Shown piece after piece: positions 34,689 through 43,269 of a DNA stretch of 64,000 nt (within the stretch, counting starts at the first letter, position 1; the number at the start of each line of letters is the position of its first letter). The stretch is from Thalassobacillus_A hwangdonensis (GTDB taxonomy: Bacteria > Bacillota > Bacilli > Bacillales > Halobacillaceae). Below the pieces are notes generated by a model that was given only the letters and a program-made list of their open reading frames with translations, searched no databases and had not been told where the DNA came from. The stretch spans positions 62,001-126,000 of the forward strand of contig NZ_JBHTKL010000006.1 of assembly GCF_042675915.1 (NCBI RefSeq), in the 5' to 3' direction. The position numbers and the translations under genes are program-made.

Positions 34689-34749
34689 GGGGACAGTCCC
34701 TCATCATCACTTTAAAGTGATGAGGGACTGTCCCCACTTGCGTTAAAGC
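34689..34749 (-). repeat. Palindromic repeat element, copy 2
   Basis: Arms GGGGACAGTCCCTCA and TGAGGGACTGTCCCC around a central TTTAAA, with a three-base insertion in the left arm (34689-34735), then the foot CACTTGCGTTAA on the right. It is the inverse of copy 1. It lies between the convergent PepSY and hydrolase genes and could stop transcription from both sides. Confidence 0.85.
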
Positions 34750-34750
34750 A

Positions 34751-35563
34751 TTAATGCAGTTCCAATGATTGGATGAAGGCGTCGACGACTTGGTTGAATC
34801 TTTCCGGTTCTTCGAGGAAAGGGCAGTGACAGCTCTCTTCAAAGATTTCCAGTGTCGATCCTTTAATTTCCTGATGAAGATGCTCACCTGCAGCTACAGG
34901 AATCAGCTTCTCTTCCCTCCCAAAGCAAAGCAGCGTCGGCACATCAATTTCAGAAAGGTATGGGCGGCAGTCGATCACCGATTGATCAAACAGGATGGCA
35001 CCAGCAATGGAACTCGGAATTTTCATTGTCTCTTCCAGCATCCATGCCAGTTCTTCTTCAGACAAGTCCTCTTTGAACATCAACGGGAGGAATCCTCTCA
35101 ACAAGCCTTCCTGATCCGTTTGAATTCCTTGCATCATTCCCGCAAGGCTATGAAGATCGAATGCTCCGATTTCAAAATCCGGCCATTTGAAGTCTGATGC
35201 CAACTCATCCACGATGACGGTGGCCTTAAGGTTTGACCCACCAAATTGGTGAAGATACTCCCAGATGACAAATGCCCCCATCGACCACCCATCGAGGGTG
35301 ACATCCTTCAAACCAAGCTTGTCGATGAACACGTTTAAATCTTGTGCGTAGGTTGCCACGGTATTGCCGTAGGAAACATCCGGTGATTTTCCGTGACTGC
35401 GAAGATCAACCGCAATGGTGCGATAGTTTTCACTGAAATAAGGAATCTGTTTATGAAAAAAACGGCTTGTCATCCACACCCCATGAATAAAAATGACAGG
35501 TTTTCCTTCCCCTTTATCTTCGTAGTACAGATTCACACCTTTTTCTATCTCCATATATGGCAT
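34751..35563 (-). CDS. Alpha/beta-fold hydrolase
   Basis: A 270-residue hydrolase with oxyanion motif FIHGVW near residue 27, nucleophile elbow DGWSMGAF (Ser near 94), an acidic residue candidate in LCFGREEKLIP near 208 and catalytic His candidate in ESCHCPFLEEPERFN near 245. The pattern suits the haloperoxidase/esterase group; the substrate cannot be told. ATG 35563 follows GGGGG. It appears monocistronic, with the second palindromic repeat just behind its stop. Confidence 0.88.
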   Translation of the reverse strand: MPYMEIEKGVNLYYEDKGEGKPVIFIHGVWMTSRFFHKQIPYFSENYRTIAVDLRSHGKSPDVSYGNTVATYAQDLNVFIDKLGLKDVTLDGWSMGAFVIWEYLHQFGGSNLKATVIVDELASDFKWPDFEIGAFDLHSLAGMMQGIQTDQEGLLRGFLPLMFKEDLSEEELAWMLEETMKIPSSIAGAILFDQSVIDCRPYLSEIDVPTLLCFGREEKLIPVAAGEHLHQEIKGSTLEIFEESCHCPFLEEPERFNQVVDAFIQSLELH

Positions 35564-35643
35564 TTACAAGCCCCCTGATTCATTTGAATTTTCACCCATT
35601 ATCTATCCTATTCAACGCTTCATCGCTTATGAGGCTTTTACAA

Positions 35644-36564
35644 TCAGATATCAAACAGTGACCGCAACCAGTTTAGTGATTTTCCTTTAAGGCTGGAAAC
35701 GTACTCCTGGCCTCTTCCGGTCGTTTGAACAAAACAGGATTCGCTTTCATCCGGGCATAGGAACCAGCGATTTTCCAACTTATCTGGCACGTTTAAATAG
35801 GTAGGTAAAAATTCTTCTTCATGGAAGAAGGAAGGCAGTTTCCAGATGCTCGGCTTGTTCTTATGCGCTTCTGAGGATAGCAGCAACTTATTCGTCAGCC
35901 TCGGGAAGTATCCACAGCCCGGAATATCATGATCATCAAATAATTTATCAGCAGCAAGATAAATCGTATTATTTTCTCTATTTCGGAAGTCCACTGCAGA
36001 GCCGTGCGGATGTTTCTCTTTCACAGCAGATGGCAGCTCGTTCTGATTTTCCTTTGTGATTACTTTCCCTACCTTCAACCATCCATATAAAAAATACGCT
36101 CCATCCGTCCACGAGGCTCTAGGGTCAAGTGGGTGGACCCGATTTTTCATCGGCTTGAACCTGCTGAAGAACAAAAAGATACTACCTTCACCGACACCAT
36201 TGTTCCTTAAGTGGCCGGCTGCTGCTTCCGACTGCCCAAAAGCTCCGAATTTTGGTCCATTCTTAAGCCAAGGGGGTATTCCCAAAACAGGGTCGTAGTG
36301 AGCATGGGAATTCTCAATGACCTGAATCGACTTTTTGCTGTATCCCATCTTTGGATCTTTGATGAGTTCTTTTAAATTCGCTGCCCTCATCCCTTCCAGG
36401 TAATTGTTTATCACTTTCAACTCTTCAAAAGTGTACCCACTGTCTTTCGCTTCATCTTCCGGTATCGGAAGTACGATATATTTTCCAGTTTCGGGATCAA
36501 ATGGCGAATAGCCATACCCAGCTGAAGAATCGAATCCCTTACGACTTAAAATAAGTTTTTCCAT
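35644..36564 (-). CDS. Nmad3-like protein (nucleotide-modification-associated domain 3)
   Basis: A 306-residue protein without membrane segments or signal. The N-terminus ILSRKGFDSSAGYGYSPFDP followed by VLPIPEDEA matches the pattern I recall for the Nmad3 family, defined from phage and bacterial DNA base-modification systems. Other conserved-looking stretches are GAFGQSEAAAGHLRNNGVGEGSIFLFF near 120 and CGYFPRL near 218, with several His and Asp residues. The function is unknown; a role with modified nucleotides is a family-level idea. The neighbours (hydrolase, MetRS) give no support. ATG 36564 lies behind GGAAAGGAG. Confidence 0.6.
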   Translation of the reverse strand: MEKLILSRKGFDSSAGYGYSPFDPETGKYIVLPIPEDEAKDSGYTFEELKVINNYLEGMRAANLKELIKDPKMGYSKKSIQVIENSHAHYDPVLGIPPWLKNGPKFGAFGQSEAAAGHLRNNGVGEGSIFLFFSRFKPMKNRVHPLDPRASWTDGAYFLYGWLKVGKVITKENQNELPSAVKEKHPHGSAVDFRNRENNTIYLAADKLFDDHDIPGCGYFPRLTNKLLLSSEAHKNKPSIWKLPSFFHEEEFLPTYLNVPDKLENRWFLCPDESESCFVQTTGRGQEYVSSLKGKSLNWLRSLFDI

Positions 36565-36660
36565 TCTTGTCTCCTTTCCTATTTTCTGTCCTACCTTTAA
36601 ATTACGTCATTCAAGTCTCGACACCTTTATTTTTAAAGGAAACCTCATCAATCCAAACTT

Positions 36661-38295
36661 TTAAGACACGCCGTCATATAAACGATCCAGTTCCTCCTGG
36701 ATTTTTTCTTTTTCAATCCTTTCAAACAAAGGCTGCACATCATGTAGCGTTGTATCACCTACTTCGATCGGATTCCACTCCAATGCTTCCAATTGAAGCA
36801 TTGCCCTTACCTTTTCGCTTGAGAAAGGTAAAAATGGATGCAGTAATTGTGCGAGGTTGGCAATGATATAGGTGCAGGTCGCCAACGTGTCCTGACATGC
36901 ATCTGGCTTTTCTTTCACTTGAATCCAAGGCTTCTGTTCATCAAAGTATTTGTTCGCACTTCTGACAAAATCAAAAATTTCTTCTAGCGCCTTTTTGAAC
37001 TGTGATCCCTCGATTAAAGCTCCTGCTCTTTCAAATAATTTCTGTGTCTCCGTCTGGATGGATTCATCCACTTTTCCATGCGGAACCTTGCTGTCGAAAG
37101 ACTTTTCAATAAACTTCAATGTACGATTGACAAAATTCCCATATGCACCAAGCAGCTCACTATTATGACTGTATATGAACTCCCGCCAGGAAAAGTCTGC
37201 ATCTCTGCTTTCGGGAGCATTGGCTGTCAGGAAGTAGCGGATCGAATCTGGGTCATAGCGCTCCAACAGATCCGGCACCCACACCGCCCAATTCTTACTT
37301 GTAGACAGTTTCTTCTGCTCTAAAGTAAGATACTCGCTCGAAACGATATGGCTCGGCCGTGCTGGTTGGTTGATACCAGATAGAATCGAAGGCCATATGA
37401 TGCTGTGGAATGGAATGTTATCCTTTCCATGAACGTAGTAGGAAACCGTATCTTCCTTCCAAAATCCTTGTTCCTCACACTCCGATTGTTCCGCCCATAG
37501 CCTGCTGGCAGAATAGTAACCAGAAACCGCTTCGATCCATACATAAATTTTCTTATCCTCATACCCTTCCACTGGGACACTGACACCATTAGGAAGATCG
37601 CGTGATACAGCACGGTCCGGTAGTCCTTCCTTCAAATATCTTTCTGTAAGCTGGATCGCATTCGTCCTCCAGGCTCCTTCCTGCTTCGCCTTTCCCACGA
37701 GCTCCTCTAGCTCTTGTTTGAAATTGCTCAACTTAAAATAGAAGTGTTCCGTCTTTTCGATGGCCGGGGTGTTCCCGCACAACTTGCATGTGCGGTCGAC
37801 CAGATCAAGTGGATCCAGAATCGCAGAGCAGTGATCACATTGATCCCCTCTCGCATCCTTACCGCAATTCGGACAAGTCCCTTCTACATAACGATCAGGA
37901 AGAAATTGCACACATGTTGAACAGTAGCATTGTTCCACTTCTTTTTTATATAAGTGACCATTTCGTAGCAACTCCAGAAAAATTTCCTGTACGACGCTAT
38001 GATGTTGAGGCGCATCTGTACGGGAATAACAATCATAGGTAAATCCAATTGCTCCGAAGCACTCACTGAATTCCTTATGATACTTGTCGGCGATCTCCTG
38101 TGTCGTTACCCCTTCCTGTTTCGCCTTGATGGCAATCGGTGTTCCATTACAATCACTCCCTGATACATATAACACCTTCTCGCCCTTCTGACGATAGTAC
38201 CTCGCCAGGATATCTCCAGGTAAAAGTGCCACCAGATGCCCTAAATGCAGGGACCCATTCGCATATGGCCAAGCTCCACCAATCAATACATTCAT
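36661..38295 (-). CDS. Methionyl-tRNA synthetase, short T-box-controlled form
   Basis: A 544-residue class I synthetase: HIGH-type motif in PYANGSLHLGH, a zinc region with four CxxC knuckles (CSTC, CPNC, CDHC, CKLC) near 125-180 as in E. coli-type MetRS, and KLSTS in place of KMSKS near 330. The anticodon-binding helical domain is present, but the C-terminal tRNA-binding (EMAP-II-like) domain of the usual Bacillus enzyme (about 650 residues) is missing. ATG 38295 has GAGGAG nine bases upstream; an ATG at 38304 touches that site. The T-box leader shows induction by uncharged tRNA. It is probably a second copy beside a housekeeping metG/metS elsewhere. Confidence 0.9.
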   Translation of the reverse strand: MNVLIGGAWPYANGSLHLGHLVALLPGDILARYYRQKGEKVLYVSGSDCNGTPIAIKAKQEGVTTQEIADKYHKEFSECFGAIGFTYDCYSRTDAPQHHSVVQEIFLELLRNGHLYKKEVEQCYCSTCVQFLPDRYVEGTCPNCGKDARGDQCDHCSAILDPLDLVDRTCKLCGNTPAIEKTEHFYFKLSNFKQELEELVGKAKQEGAWRTNAIQLTERYLKEGLPDRAVSRDLPNGVSVPVEGYEDKKIYVWIEAVSGYYSASRLWAEQSECEEQGFWKEDTVSYYVHGKDNIPFHSIIWPSILSGINQPARPSHIVSSEYLTLEQKKLSTSKNWAVWVPDLLERYDPDSIRYFLTANAPESRDADFSWREFIYSHNSELLGAYGNFVNRTLKFIEKSFDSKVPHGKVDESIQTETQKLFERAGALIEGSQFKKALEEIFDFVRSANKYFDEQKPWIQVKEKPDACQDTLATCTYIIANLAQLLHPFLPFSSEKVRAMLQLEALEWNPIEVGDTTLHDVQPLFERIEKEKIQEELDRLYDGVS

Positions 38296-38310
38296 GTAAC
38301 TCATCTCCTC

Positions 38311-38640
38311 TTGAAAAATAAAAAACCTCGCCCTTAGACACTATTGCCTAAGGACGAGGTTTGATCTCGTGGTACCACCTTGATTCACTGATCACTCACA
38401 TGATCAGCCTCCATAAGTACGGAGCAGCGTTACTGCCCTTATACTCTGTCATTTATAACGAGTGACAACTCTCGTCCTGATCTAATCCATCAAAGACTCG
38501 ACCAGGCAGCTCAAAGGCCATTTTCGATCGACGATTTCCTGCTTCTTTTCAGCTTCCGAAGCTCTCTGTGAGAAAATGAAGTCCATCTACTTTCCTTATC
38601 TCTGCATTTATTAAAGTTAATTTTCCTTATTATGGCACAA
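38311..38640 (-). promoter_or_regulatory. T-box leader of the methionyl-tRNA synthetase gene
   Basis: On the minus strand the T-box motif AAGGTGGTACCACG (38366-38381) is followed by a strong terminator (CCTCGTCCTTAG paired with CTAAGGGCGAGG, then TTTTTTATTTTT, 38311-38362). Upstream, Stem I elements such as ATAAGGAA and CAGAGAGC are visible. An ATG triplet at 38519-38521 is a good specifier candidate, matching tRNA-Met. The leader should read through when tRNA-Met is uncharged. Confidence 0.85.
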
Positions 38641-38677
38641 CGACATTGAAAATAAAAGTTTTTTTCTCAGCTCTTTA

Positions 38678-39373
38678 TTAAACTTTCCGAAATAATGCAG
38701 TCAGCAAACCTTCTACACCGAATAAATCTTCACCTTCGAATGCGTTCATTTCCCTGATTTCGATTACTTCGAAGTCTTGGAAAATCGTTTGCAACTTTTC
38801 CGGGGTAAACCCTAATCCACCTTGGAGGGAACGTTGTTCATATACTTCCCAGTCCTCCATAGAAGAGCCGCCAAGTGGGCCGTTTTCCACAAAGCAGGTG
38901 AGCGCAAAATGACCGCCGGGCTTCAGCGATTTATTCAATAATTCAAGATAATTCATTCTTCGGTGAGGAGCAATATGATGAAAACAGCCTGAATCATAGA
39001 CTAGGTCATAGGATGCCTTCTCCACATCCAGGTTAAAGATGTCTTCGTTCCTGAACTGAACGTCCAACCCCATCTCCTTTGATCGTTCTTCTCCCCATTT
39101 CAAACCTTCTGTCGATCGATCCACTGCGTCAACATCACATCCTTGCTGCGCGAGGTAAAGTGCATTTCTTCCTGGACCGCAACCCAACTCCAACACCTTT
39201 TGGGGCTGGATCATTTTCTGTTGAAAATAGCTTACTAGATTTTCATCAGGAGCATTGATGAAAAACGGAATTTTCTTATTCCGATCTTTGTAGAATTCAT
39301 TCCAGTCAAAGGTGCGCTCGGCCATTAACTGGTCATCGAGCATGTTTAAGAGATCATCATATGTACGTATCAT
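38678..39373 (-). CDS. Class I SAM-dependent methyltransferase
   Basis: A 231-residue protein with motif I VLELGCGPGRNALYLAQQG near residue 60, an acidic residue at the end of strand 2 (VDAVDRST), and DLVYDSGCFHHI near 125. It belongs to the small-molecule methyltransferases of the TehB/thiopurine type by general look; the substrate is unknown. ATG 39373 lies behind GGTGGGG. No neighbour is clearly linked: MetRS lies downstream behind its own leader. Confidence 0.85.
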   Translation of the reverse strand: MIRTYDDLLNMLDDQLMAERTFDWNEFYKDRNKKIPFFINAPDENLVSYFQQKMIQPQKVLELGCGPGRNALYLAQQGCDVDAVDRSTEGLKWGEERSKEMGLDVQFRNEDIFNLDVEKASYDLVYDSGCFHHIAPHRRMNYLELLNKSLKPGGHFALTCFVENGPLGGSSMEDWEVYEQRSLQGGLGFTPEKLQTIFQDFEVIEIREMNAFEGEDLFGVEGLLTALFRKV

Positions 39374-39610
39374 TTCCCCACCATCCTCTCACTATATTTT
39401 ACCATTTTCAGAGGGAGTAATGGTGTCTAAGTGGAGTTTGTATAATAAGTTTCCGAGTTTGTACAAATAGGTGTGAGTTTTGTTTAATAAAGGCTCGCAT
39501 ATGTTAAATAACTGATTCAATTTGTAAAAAGAATATCCAGAATTTTGAAACCCTTTCTTCCGCAAAACGTATATCAATTACAGTTATTAACAGAAAAGGA
39601 GGTGGAGCAC

Positions 39611-40174
39611 TTGGATGAAAGACGCCGACAGATTTTATTGACGATTGCCATCATCCTATTTATCAGCAGCTTACTTATCCCATTCGTCGTTGTGTTCTTA
39701 TTGCAGGATTTATTCTTTACAGACCGATCACAATGGTTCTTCATCACACCAACAACCGCATACATAACCTTCATGGCAGGGATGATGTGGCCAGCTATCG
39801 TCATTTTCATTCACTTACTGATCCAGACGAAATATAACTTCAAATCCTATAAGTGGGTGAGCATTGCACTGATTCCATTGAGTATCCCGGTCTTGTTGTT
39901 CGGTCTTACGAATTATTACTACTTCGATGATCAAGGAATCAATTACAATCACCTGACCACTACAAATCAAATGACATATGAATGGGACGGATTCAAAGAG
40001 GTTGAAAAAATCTATTCGAAAGAAGACGGTACGACAACGCTGGTAGAATATCGTTTTTTGACCAAAAAAGATGAAGAAATCTTCGTACCGGTGAATATGG
40101 ATTTCAGAAATTATCAATCTAGAATTCTCAAATATTTAGAAGAAAACAAAGTGAAAGTCATCGATTCCATCTGA
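39611..40174 (+). CDS. Unknown membrane protein with three or four transmembrane helices
   Basis: A 187-residue protein I do not recognise. Hydrophobic segments lie near residues 9-31, 45-70 and 85-105, followed by a soluble C-terminal part of about 75 residues (YYYFDDQGINYNH onward) with a strand-rich, PH-like pattern. TTG 39611 is chosen because AAAGGAGGTGG ends five bases upstream; an ATG at 39545 gives a longer frame without a ribosome site. It stands alone between a methyltransferase and the thiamin genes and is followed by a terminator. No function can be given. Confidence 0.75.
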   Translation: MDERRRQILLTIAIILFISSLLIPFVVVFLLQDLFFTDRSQWFFITPTTAYITFMAGMMWPAIVIFIHLLIQTKYNFKSYKWVSIALIPLSIPVLLFGLTNYYYFDDQGINYNHLTTTNQMTYEWDGFKEVEKIYSKEDGTTTLVEYRFLTKKDEEIFVPVNMDFRNYQSRILKYLEENKVKVIDSI

Positions 40175-40179
40175 CAGAA

Positions 40180-40215
40180 AACCCTCAAGGCACAGTCGCC
40201 ATGAGGGTTATTTGT
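40180..40215. terminator. Terminator between the membrane-protein gene and thiE
   Basis: Stem AACCCTCA with TGAGGGTT and a 14-base loop. T-rich sequence follows on both strands, so it may serve the plus-strand gene and the convergent thiamin operon. Confidence 0.65.
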
Positions 40216-40839
40216 TTACAGATTCTGAACGGTACGTAAGATATCATCGGACTTTGTTATCACAGAGATCACGGCTACTCCATCCGCTCCTGCTTCAAGA
40301 ACATCCGCTGCATTCGTTTCATTTATCCCACCAATCCCTACAGTTGGAAGGTCAGGATAAACGTGTTTAACTTTTTCTAAAAAATGGACATCCACAGGCT
40401 TCTTAGCATCTTCTTTCGTAGTTGTAGCAAACATGGGTCCAACACCCACATAATCGACTACCTCAATCGGACTTCGCTCAAGTTCAGCCAGATTCGAAAT
40501 GGAAAGACCGATGATCCGATCAGGAAATCGGCGCCGGAGCTCTTCTGCGGAAAGGTCATCCTGACCAACGTGGATCCCATCTGCTTCTAGAGGATCGACA
40601 AGCTCAACATCATCATTCACAAAAAACAAAATGCCATGTTTCCTGCAAATCTCCCTGAGTTTCCTGCCGAGTGCCAATTTTTCAGCACCTTCTAGAGATC
40701 CCTGCCCTTTTTCACGATACTGAAAAGCTGTAATACCTGCACGGACAGCCTCTTCCAATACTTCGCAAGAATCTCGATCACAGTTCTGGCTCCCCATCAC
40801 AAAATACTTTCTTAATTTTGAATACAGGTCTTTGCTCAT
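40216..40839 (-). CDS. thiE: Thiamin-phosphate synthase
   Basis: A 207-residue TIM-barrel enzyme that joins HMP-pyrophosphate and HET-phosphate to thiamin monophosphate. Diagnostic blocks are FQYREKGQGS, FFVNDDVELV, ADGIHVGQDDL, GLSISNLAEL, YVGVGPMFATTTK and VGIGGINETN. Its ATG overlaps the thiM stop. It is the last gene of the tenA-thiD-thiM-thiE salvage operon. Confidence 0.96.
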   Translation of the reverse strand: MSKDLYSKLRKYFVMGSQNCDRDSCEVLEEAVRAGITAFQYREKGQGSLEGAEKLALGRKLREICRKHGILFFVNDDVELVDPLEADGIHVGQDDLSAEELRRRFPDRIIGLSISNLAELERSPIEVVDYVGVGPMFATTTKEDAKKPVDVHFLEKVKHVYPDLPTVGIGGINETNAADVLEAGADGVAVISVITKSDDILRTVQNL

Positions 40840-41603
40840 GCCCGCAGTTCCTTCACTTCTGCACTCAGCGAATCTATGAAAACTGGTACAAAACTGCCTG
40901 ATCCGTTTACCTCTGCAGATGATGCAGCATGAGCGGCAGATGCACCGTAAAAAGCTACAGCTGTGTAAGCTTGGTCCAATCTACTCCCTGAGGTTGTCAA
41001 GCAGGCTGTGAGAATGGAACCGAGCAGACACCCTCCGCCAGTCACTTTTGCGAGAATAGGATGACCAGTTTCATTGATTCGGCATGTCTCTCCATCATGG
41101 ATGACATCCTTGGCTCCAGTTACGACTGCCACTGTCTTATAGGTCTGTGCCACCTGCTGTGCAATTGCTTCCGAATCCCCTTCGCCAACAGCGTCTACAC
41201 CTTTTGTTTCTAATTGTTCACCAACCAATGCTCCCATTTCACCAGCATTTCCTTTGATCGCAGTGAATCGGACTTCCTTCAAGAGCTTATCTATCACATT
41301 TTTTCGAAAAGAAGTAGCAGCCACTCCTACAGGATCAAGCACTACCGGGATTCCCTTTTCATTCGCTGCCTTACCAGCCTTTATCATGGCATCAACTTCA
41401 TTTGAAGTGACCGTTCCGATGTTGATCAGCACGCCATCAGCAAGGAAAGCCATGTCCCCAGCCTCTTCCACCTCTTTTGCCATGATCGGTGTGCCTCCGA
41501 AAGAGAGCAATCCGTTTGCCGTAAAGTTCATGACTACTTGATTTGTCAGGTGATGAATCAACGGCTGCTTTTCCCGGACCTCCTGTAGTATTTGTTCATT
41601 CAT
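40836..41603 (-). CDS. thiM: Hydroxyethylthiazole kinase
   Basis: A 255-residue ribokinase-fold enzyme that phosphorylates hydroxyethylthiazole in thiamin salvage. PLIHHLTNQVVMNFTANGLL and GGTPIMAKEVEE open the protein, VLDPVGVAAT near 90, IKGNAGEM near 120 and the conserved catalytic loop VTGGGCLLGSILTA near 190 with the expected Cys. It overlaps thiD by eight bases and thiE by four. Confidence 0.96.
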   Translation of the reverse strand: MNEQILQEVREKQPLIHHLTNQVVMNFTANGLLSFGGTPIMAKEVEEAGDMAFLADGVLINIGTVTSNEVDAMIKAGKAANEKGIPVVLDPVGVAATSFRKNVIDKLLKEVRFTAIKGNAGEMGALVGEQLETKGVDAVGEGDSEAIAQQVAQTYKTVAVVTGAKDVIHDGETCRINETGHPILAKVTGGGCLLGSILTACLTTSGSRLDQAYTAVAFYGASAAHAASSAEVNGSGSFVPVFIDSLSAEVKELRA

Positions 41604-42408
41604 AATGAAAAACCTCCTCGCGTGTTGCCCAATGATTTGTTGGTCCGCTACCCTTACCTAGCGAAAAGGAGTGACGGATCGCTGCTGTTACATAATTTTT
41701 CGCTTTCTCGACGGCATCCACCAACGGAACGCCTTGGCTTAAATATGCCGTAATCGCTGCTGAGTACGTACATCCCGTTCCATGGGTGTTTTTCGTTTCA
41801 ACCCGATCAGATGAGAACACATGCATCGTTGTACCATCGAATAAATAATCGATGGCTTCACCTTCCATATGGCCACCTTTTATAAGGGCAGCTCCTGCTC
41901 CGAAACTTTTCACGATGCTTTCTGCAGCAAGCTTCATATCTTCAAGTGTCGTAATCTTTTCACCGATGATGTCTTCCGCTTCAGGAATATTAGGAGTGAC
42001 GATAGCAGTCAATGGCAGCAGATTTTCCCGTAAAAATTGGCGCGCTTCCGGTTGGATGAGCGGGTCTCCGCTTTGGGCTACCATGACCGGGTCCATCACA
42101 TATGGTGAAGACTCATCTTTGAGCCATTCACCGATTCGCTTCATCATCTCTCGATTGGCGATCATCCCTGTTTTCACTGCATGAACAGGCATGTCAGAAC
42201 GAATCGAATCCAACTGTGCCTCCAGCATTCCAATCGGAAGGTGGTGAATATCCTGGACACCTGTTGTGTTTTGCGCAACGACGGACGTGATCACGGACAT
42301 TCCGTAGCTTTTCAATTCCTGAAAGGTTTTAAGGTCTGCCTGGATTCCAGCACCACCACTCGGGTCGGTCCCGGCAATCGTCAGCGAACAGGGGATGCGT
42401 CTACTCAT
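41596..42408 (-). CDS. thiD: Hydroxymethylpyrimidine/phosphomethylpyrimidine kinase
   Basis: A 270-residue ribokinase-family HMP kinase: TIAGTDPSGGAGIQADLKTF at the N-terminus, VVAQNTTGVQ, VMDPVMVAQSG near 100, TPNIPEAE and NTHGTGCTYSAAI with the catalytic Cys/Asp region near 212. It performs two successive phosphorylations of HMP. It is coupled by overlaps to tenA upstream and thiM downstream. Confidence 0.96.
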   Translation of the reverse strand: MSRRIPCSLTIAGTDPSGGAGIQADLKTFQELKSYGMSVITSVVAQNTTGVQDIHHLPIGMLEAQLDSIRSDMPVHAVKTGMIANREMMKRIGEWLKDESSPYVMDPVMVAQSGDPLIQPEARQFLRENLLPLTAIVTPNIPEAEDIIGEKITTLEDMKLAAESIVKSFGAGAALIKGGHMEGEAIDYLFDGTTMHVFSSDRVETKNTHGTGCTYSAAITAYLSQGVPLVDAVEKAKNYVTAAIRHSFSLGKGSGPTNHWATREEVFHYE

Positions 42409-43091
42409 TTGATCACCGCCTCATGTGCCGGCCACTGTTCACACGTATAGGCCATTTCCCAAAAAGCCAATTCCAGCTGACAGCTCTTACGGAAAGCATC
42501 TTTCATTCGAGTCCGCTCTTTATCAGAAGCTTCAGCTGCCACTTCGTCCAATCGTGCACGAAGCTTGTCTGTCACCTGTTCGACTTCCTGATCCGCATAA
42601 AATTGAATCCACTCGTTGAACGGGTGGGCCGTATCCGGGCGATATTTCTCCACCAATTCTTTTCCAATTTCCAAGTACGTCCAGGGACATGGCAACAGTG
42701 CACCCAGAATTTCCCCGAGATTGCCGGTATGCGCATGATAAAGCATGTGCTTGACGTAATGGTCTGCTGTCGGTGGTAAGGGATACCCTTGGAGCTCCTC
42801 ATAGCTCACACCGATCTGTTCGCAGAAATTGTTGTGCGGATGGATTTCACTGTTCAGTACAAACCCGATCTGGTCATTGAAATATGCTATGTCTTCACGC
42901 GCTGATGATTTTGCGATTGCCAGTCCATACACATGCATGAAGGCATTCAAATATTCGTAATCCGCTTTGATATAGTGGGTTAATGCTTCTTTCGGTACAT
43001 CGCCCTTTCCGATTCCATCGACAAATGGGTGATTGAAAATCAGTTGGAAAAGGTCATCATTTTCTTTACGAAGAATTTCAGTGAAACGCAT
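42405..43091 (-). CDS. tenA: Aminopyrimidine aminohydrolase TenA
   Basis: A 228-residue all-helical TenA/thiaminase II. HPFVDGIGKGDVP, YIKADYEYLNAF, the catalytic Cys in ALLPCPWTYLEIG near 135 and the closing CQLELAFWEMAY are family features. It recovers HMP from degraded thiamin by hydrolysing aminomethyl-aminopyrimidine. ATG 43091 follows GAGGAGG; that site can be masked by a hairpin downstream of the TPP riboswitch. First gene of the salvage operon. Confidence 0.95.
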   Translation of the reverse strand: MRFTEILRKENDDLFQLIFNHPFVDGIGKGDVPKEALTHYIKADYEYLNAFMHVYGLAIAKSSAREDIAYFNDQIGFVLNSEIHPHNNFCEQIGVSYEELQGYPLPPTADHYVKHMLYHAHTGNLGEILGALLPCPWTYLEIGKELVEKYRPDTAHPFNEWIQFYADQEVEQVTDKLRARLDEVAAEASDKERTRMKDAFRKSCQLELAFWEMAYTCEQWPAHEAVIK

Positions 43092-43101
43092 CGTTTTTGC
43101 C

Positions 43102-43133
43102 TCCTCATGTTTTTCAGGAAGCTGCGTTGAGGA
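43102..43133 (-). promoter_or_regulatory. Hairpin masking the tenA ribosome site
   Basis: On the minus strand TCCTCA (43133-43128) can pair with TGAGGA (43107-43102), which contains most of the tenA Shine-Dalgarno sequence GAGGAGG. No intrinsic terminator is visible between the TPP aptamer and tenA, so translational control is likely. Confidence 0.5.
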
Positions 43134-43170
43134 AAAGTAAAATGTAGAGAAATAAAGAAGAGTATCTCCC

Positions 43171-43260
43171 GACTACTTCCCTTACGCAGGCATTATCCTG
43201 ATCAGGTTCCAAGGGATCAAGGAATCTCCTTATCTCAGCTTCGAAAAGCACCCCTAGTAG
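43171..43260 (-). promoter_or_regulatory. TPP riboswitch upstream of tenA
   Basis: The thi-box aptamer is clear on the minus strand: CTAGGGGTGC, CTGAGA, GAACCTGATCAGGATAATG and CCTGCGTAAGGGAAGTAG. It lies 80 bases before the tenA start and ten bases after the thiW stop, so it could regulate readthrough transcripts from thiW or its own promoter. Confidence 0.92.
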
Positions 43261-43269
43261 TTTCGATGT

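Noticed and set aside
40836..43091. The possibility that the thiamin genes form a full de novo pathway.
   Set aside because: thiC, thiG, thiF, thiS and thiO are not in the window; the set is salvage only.
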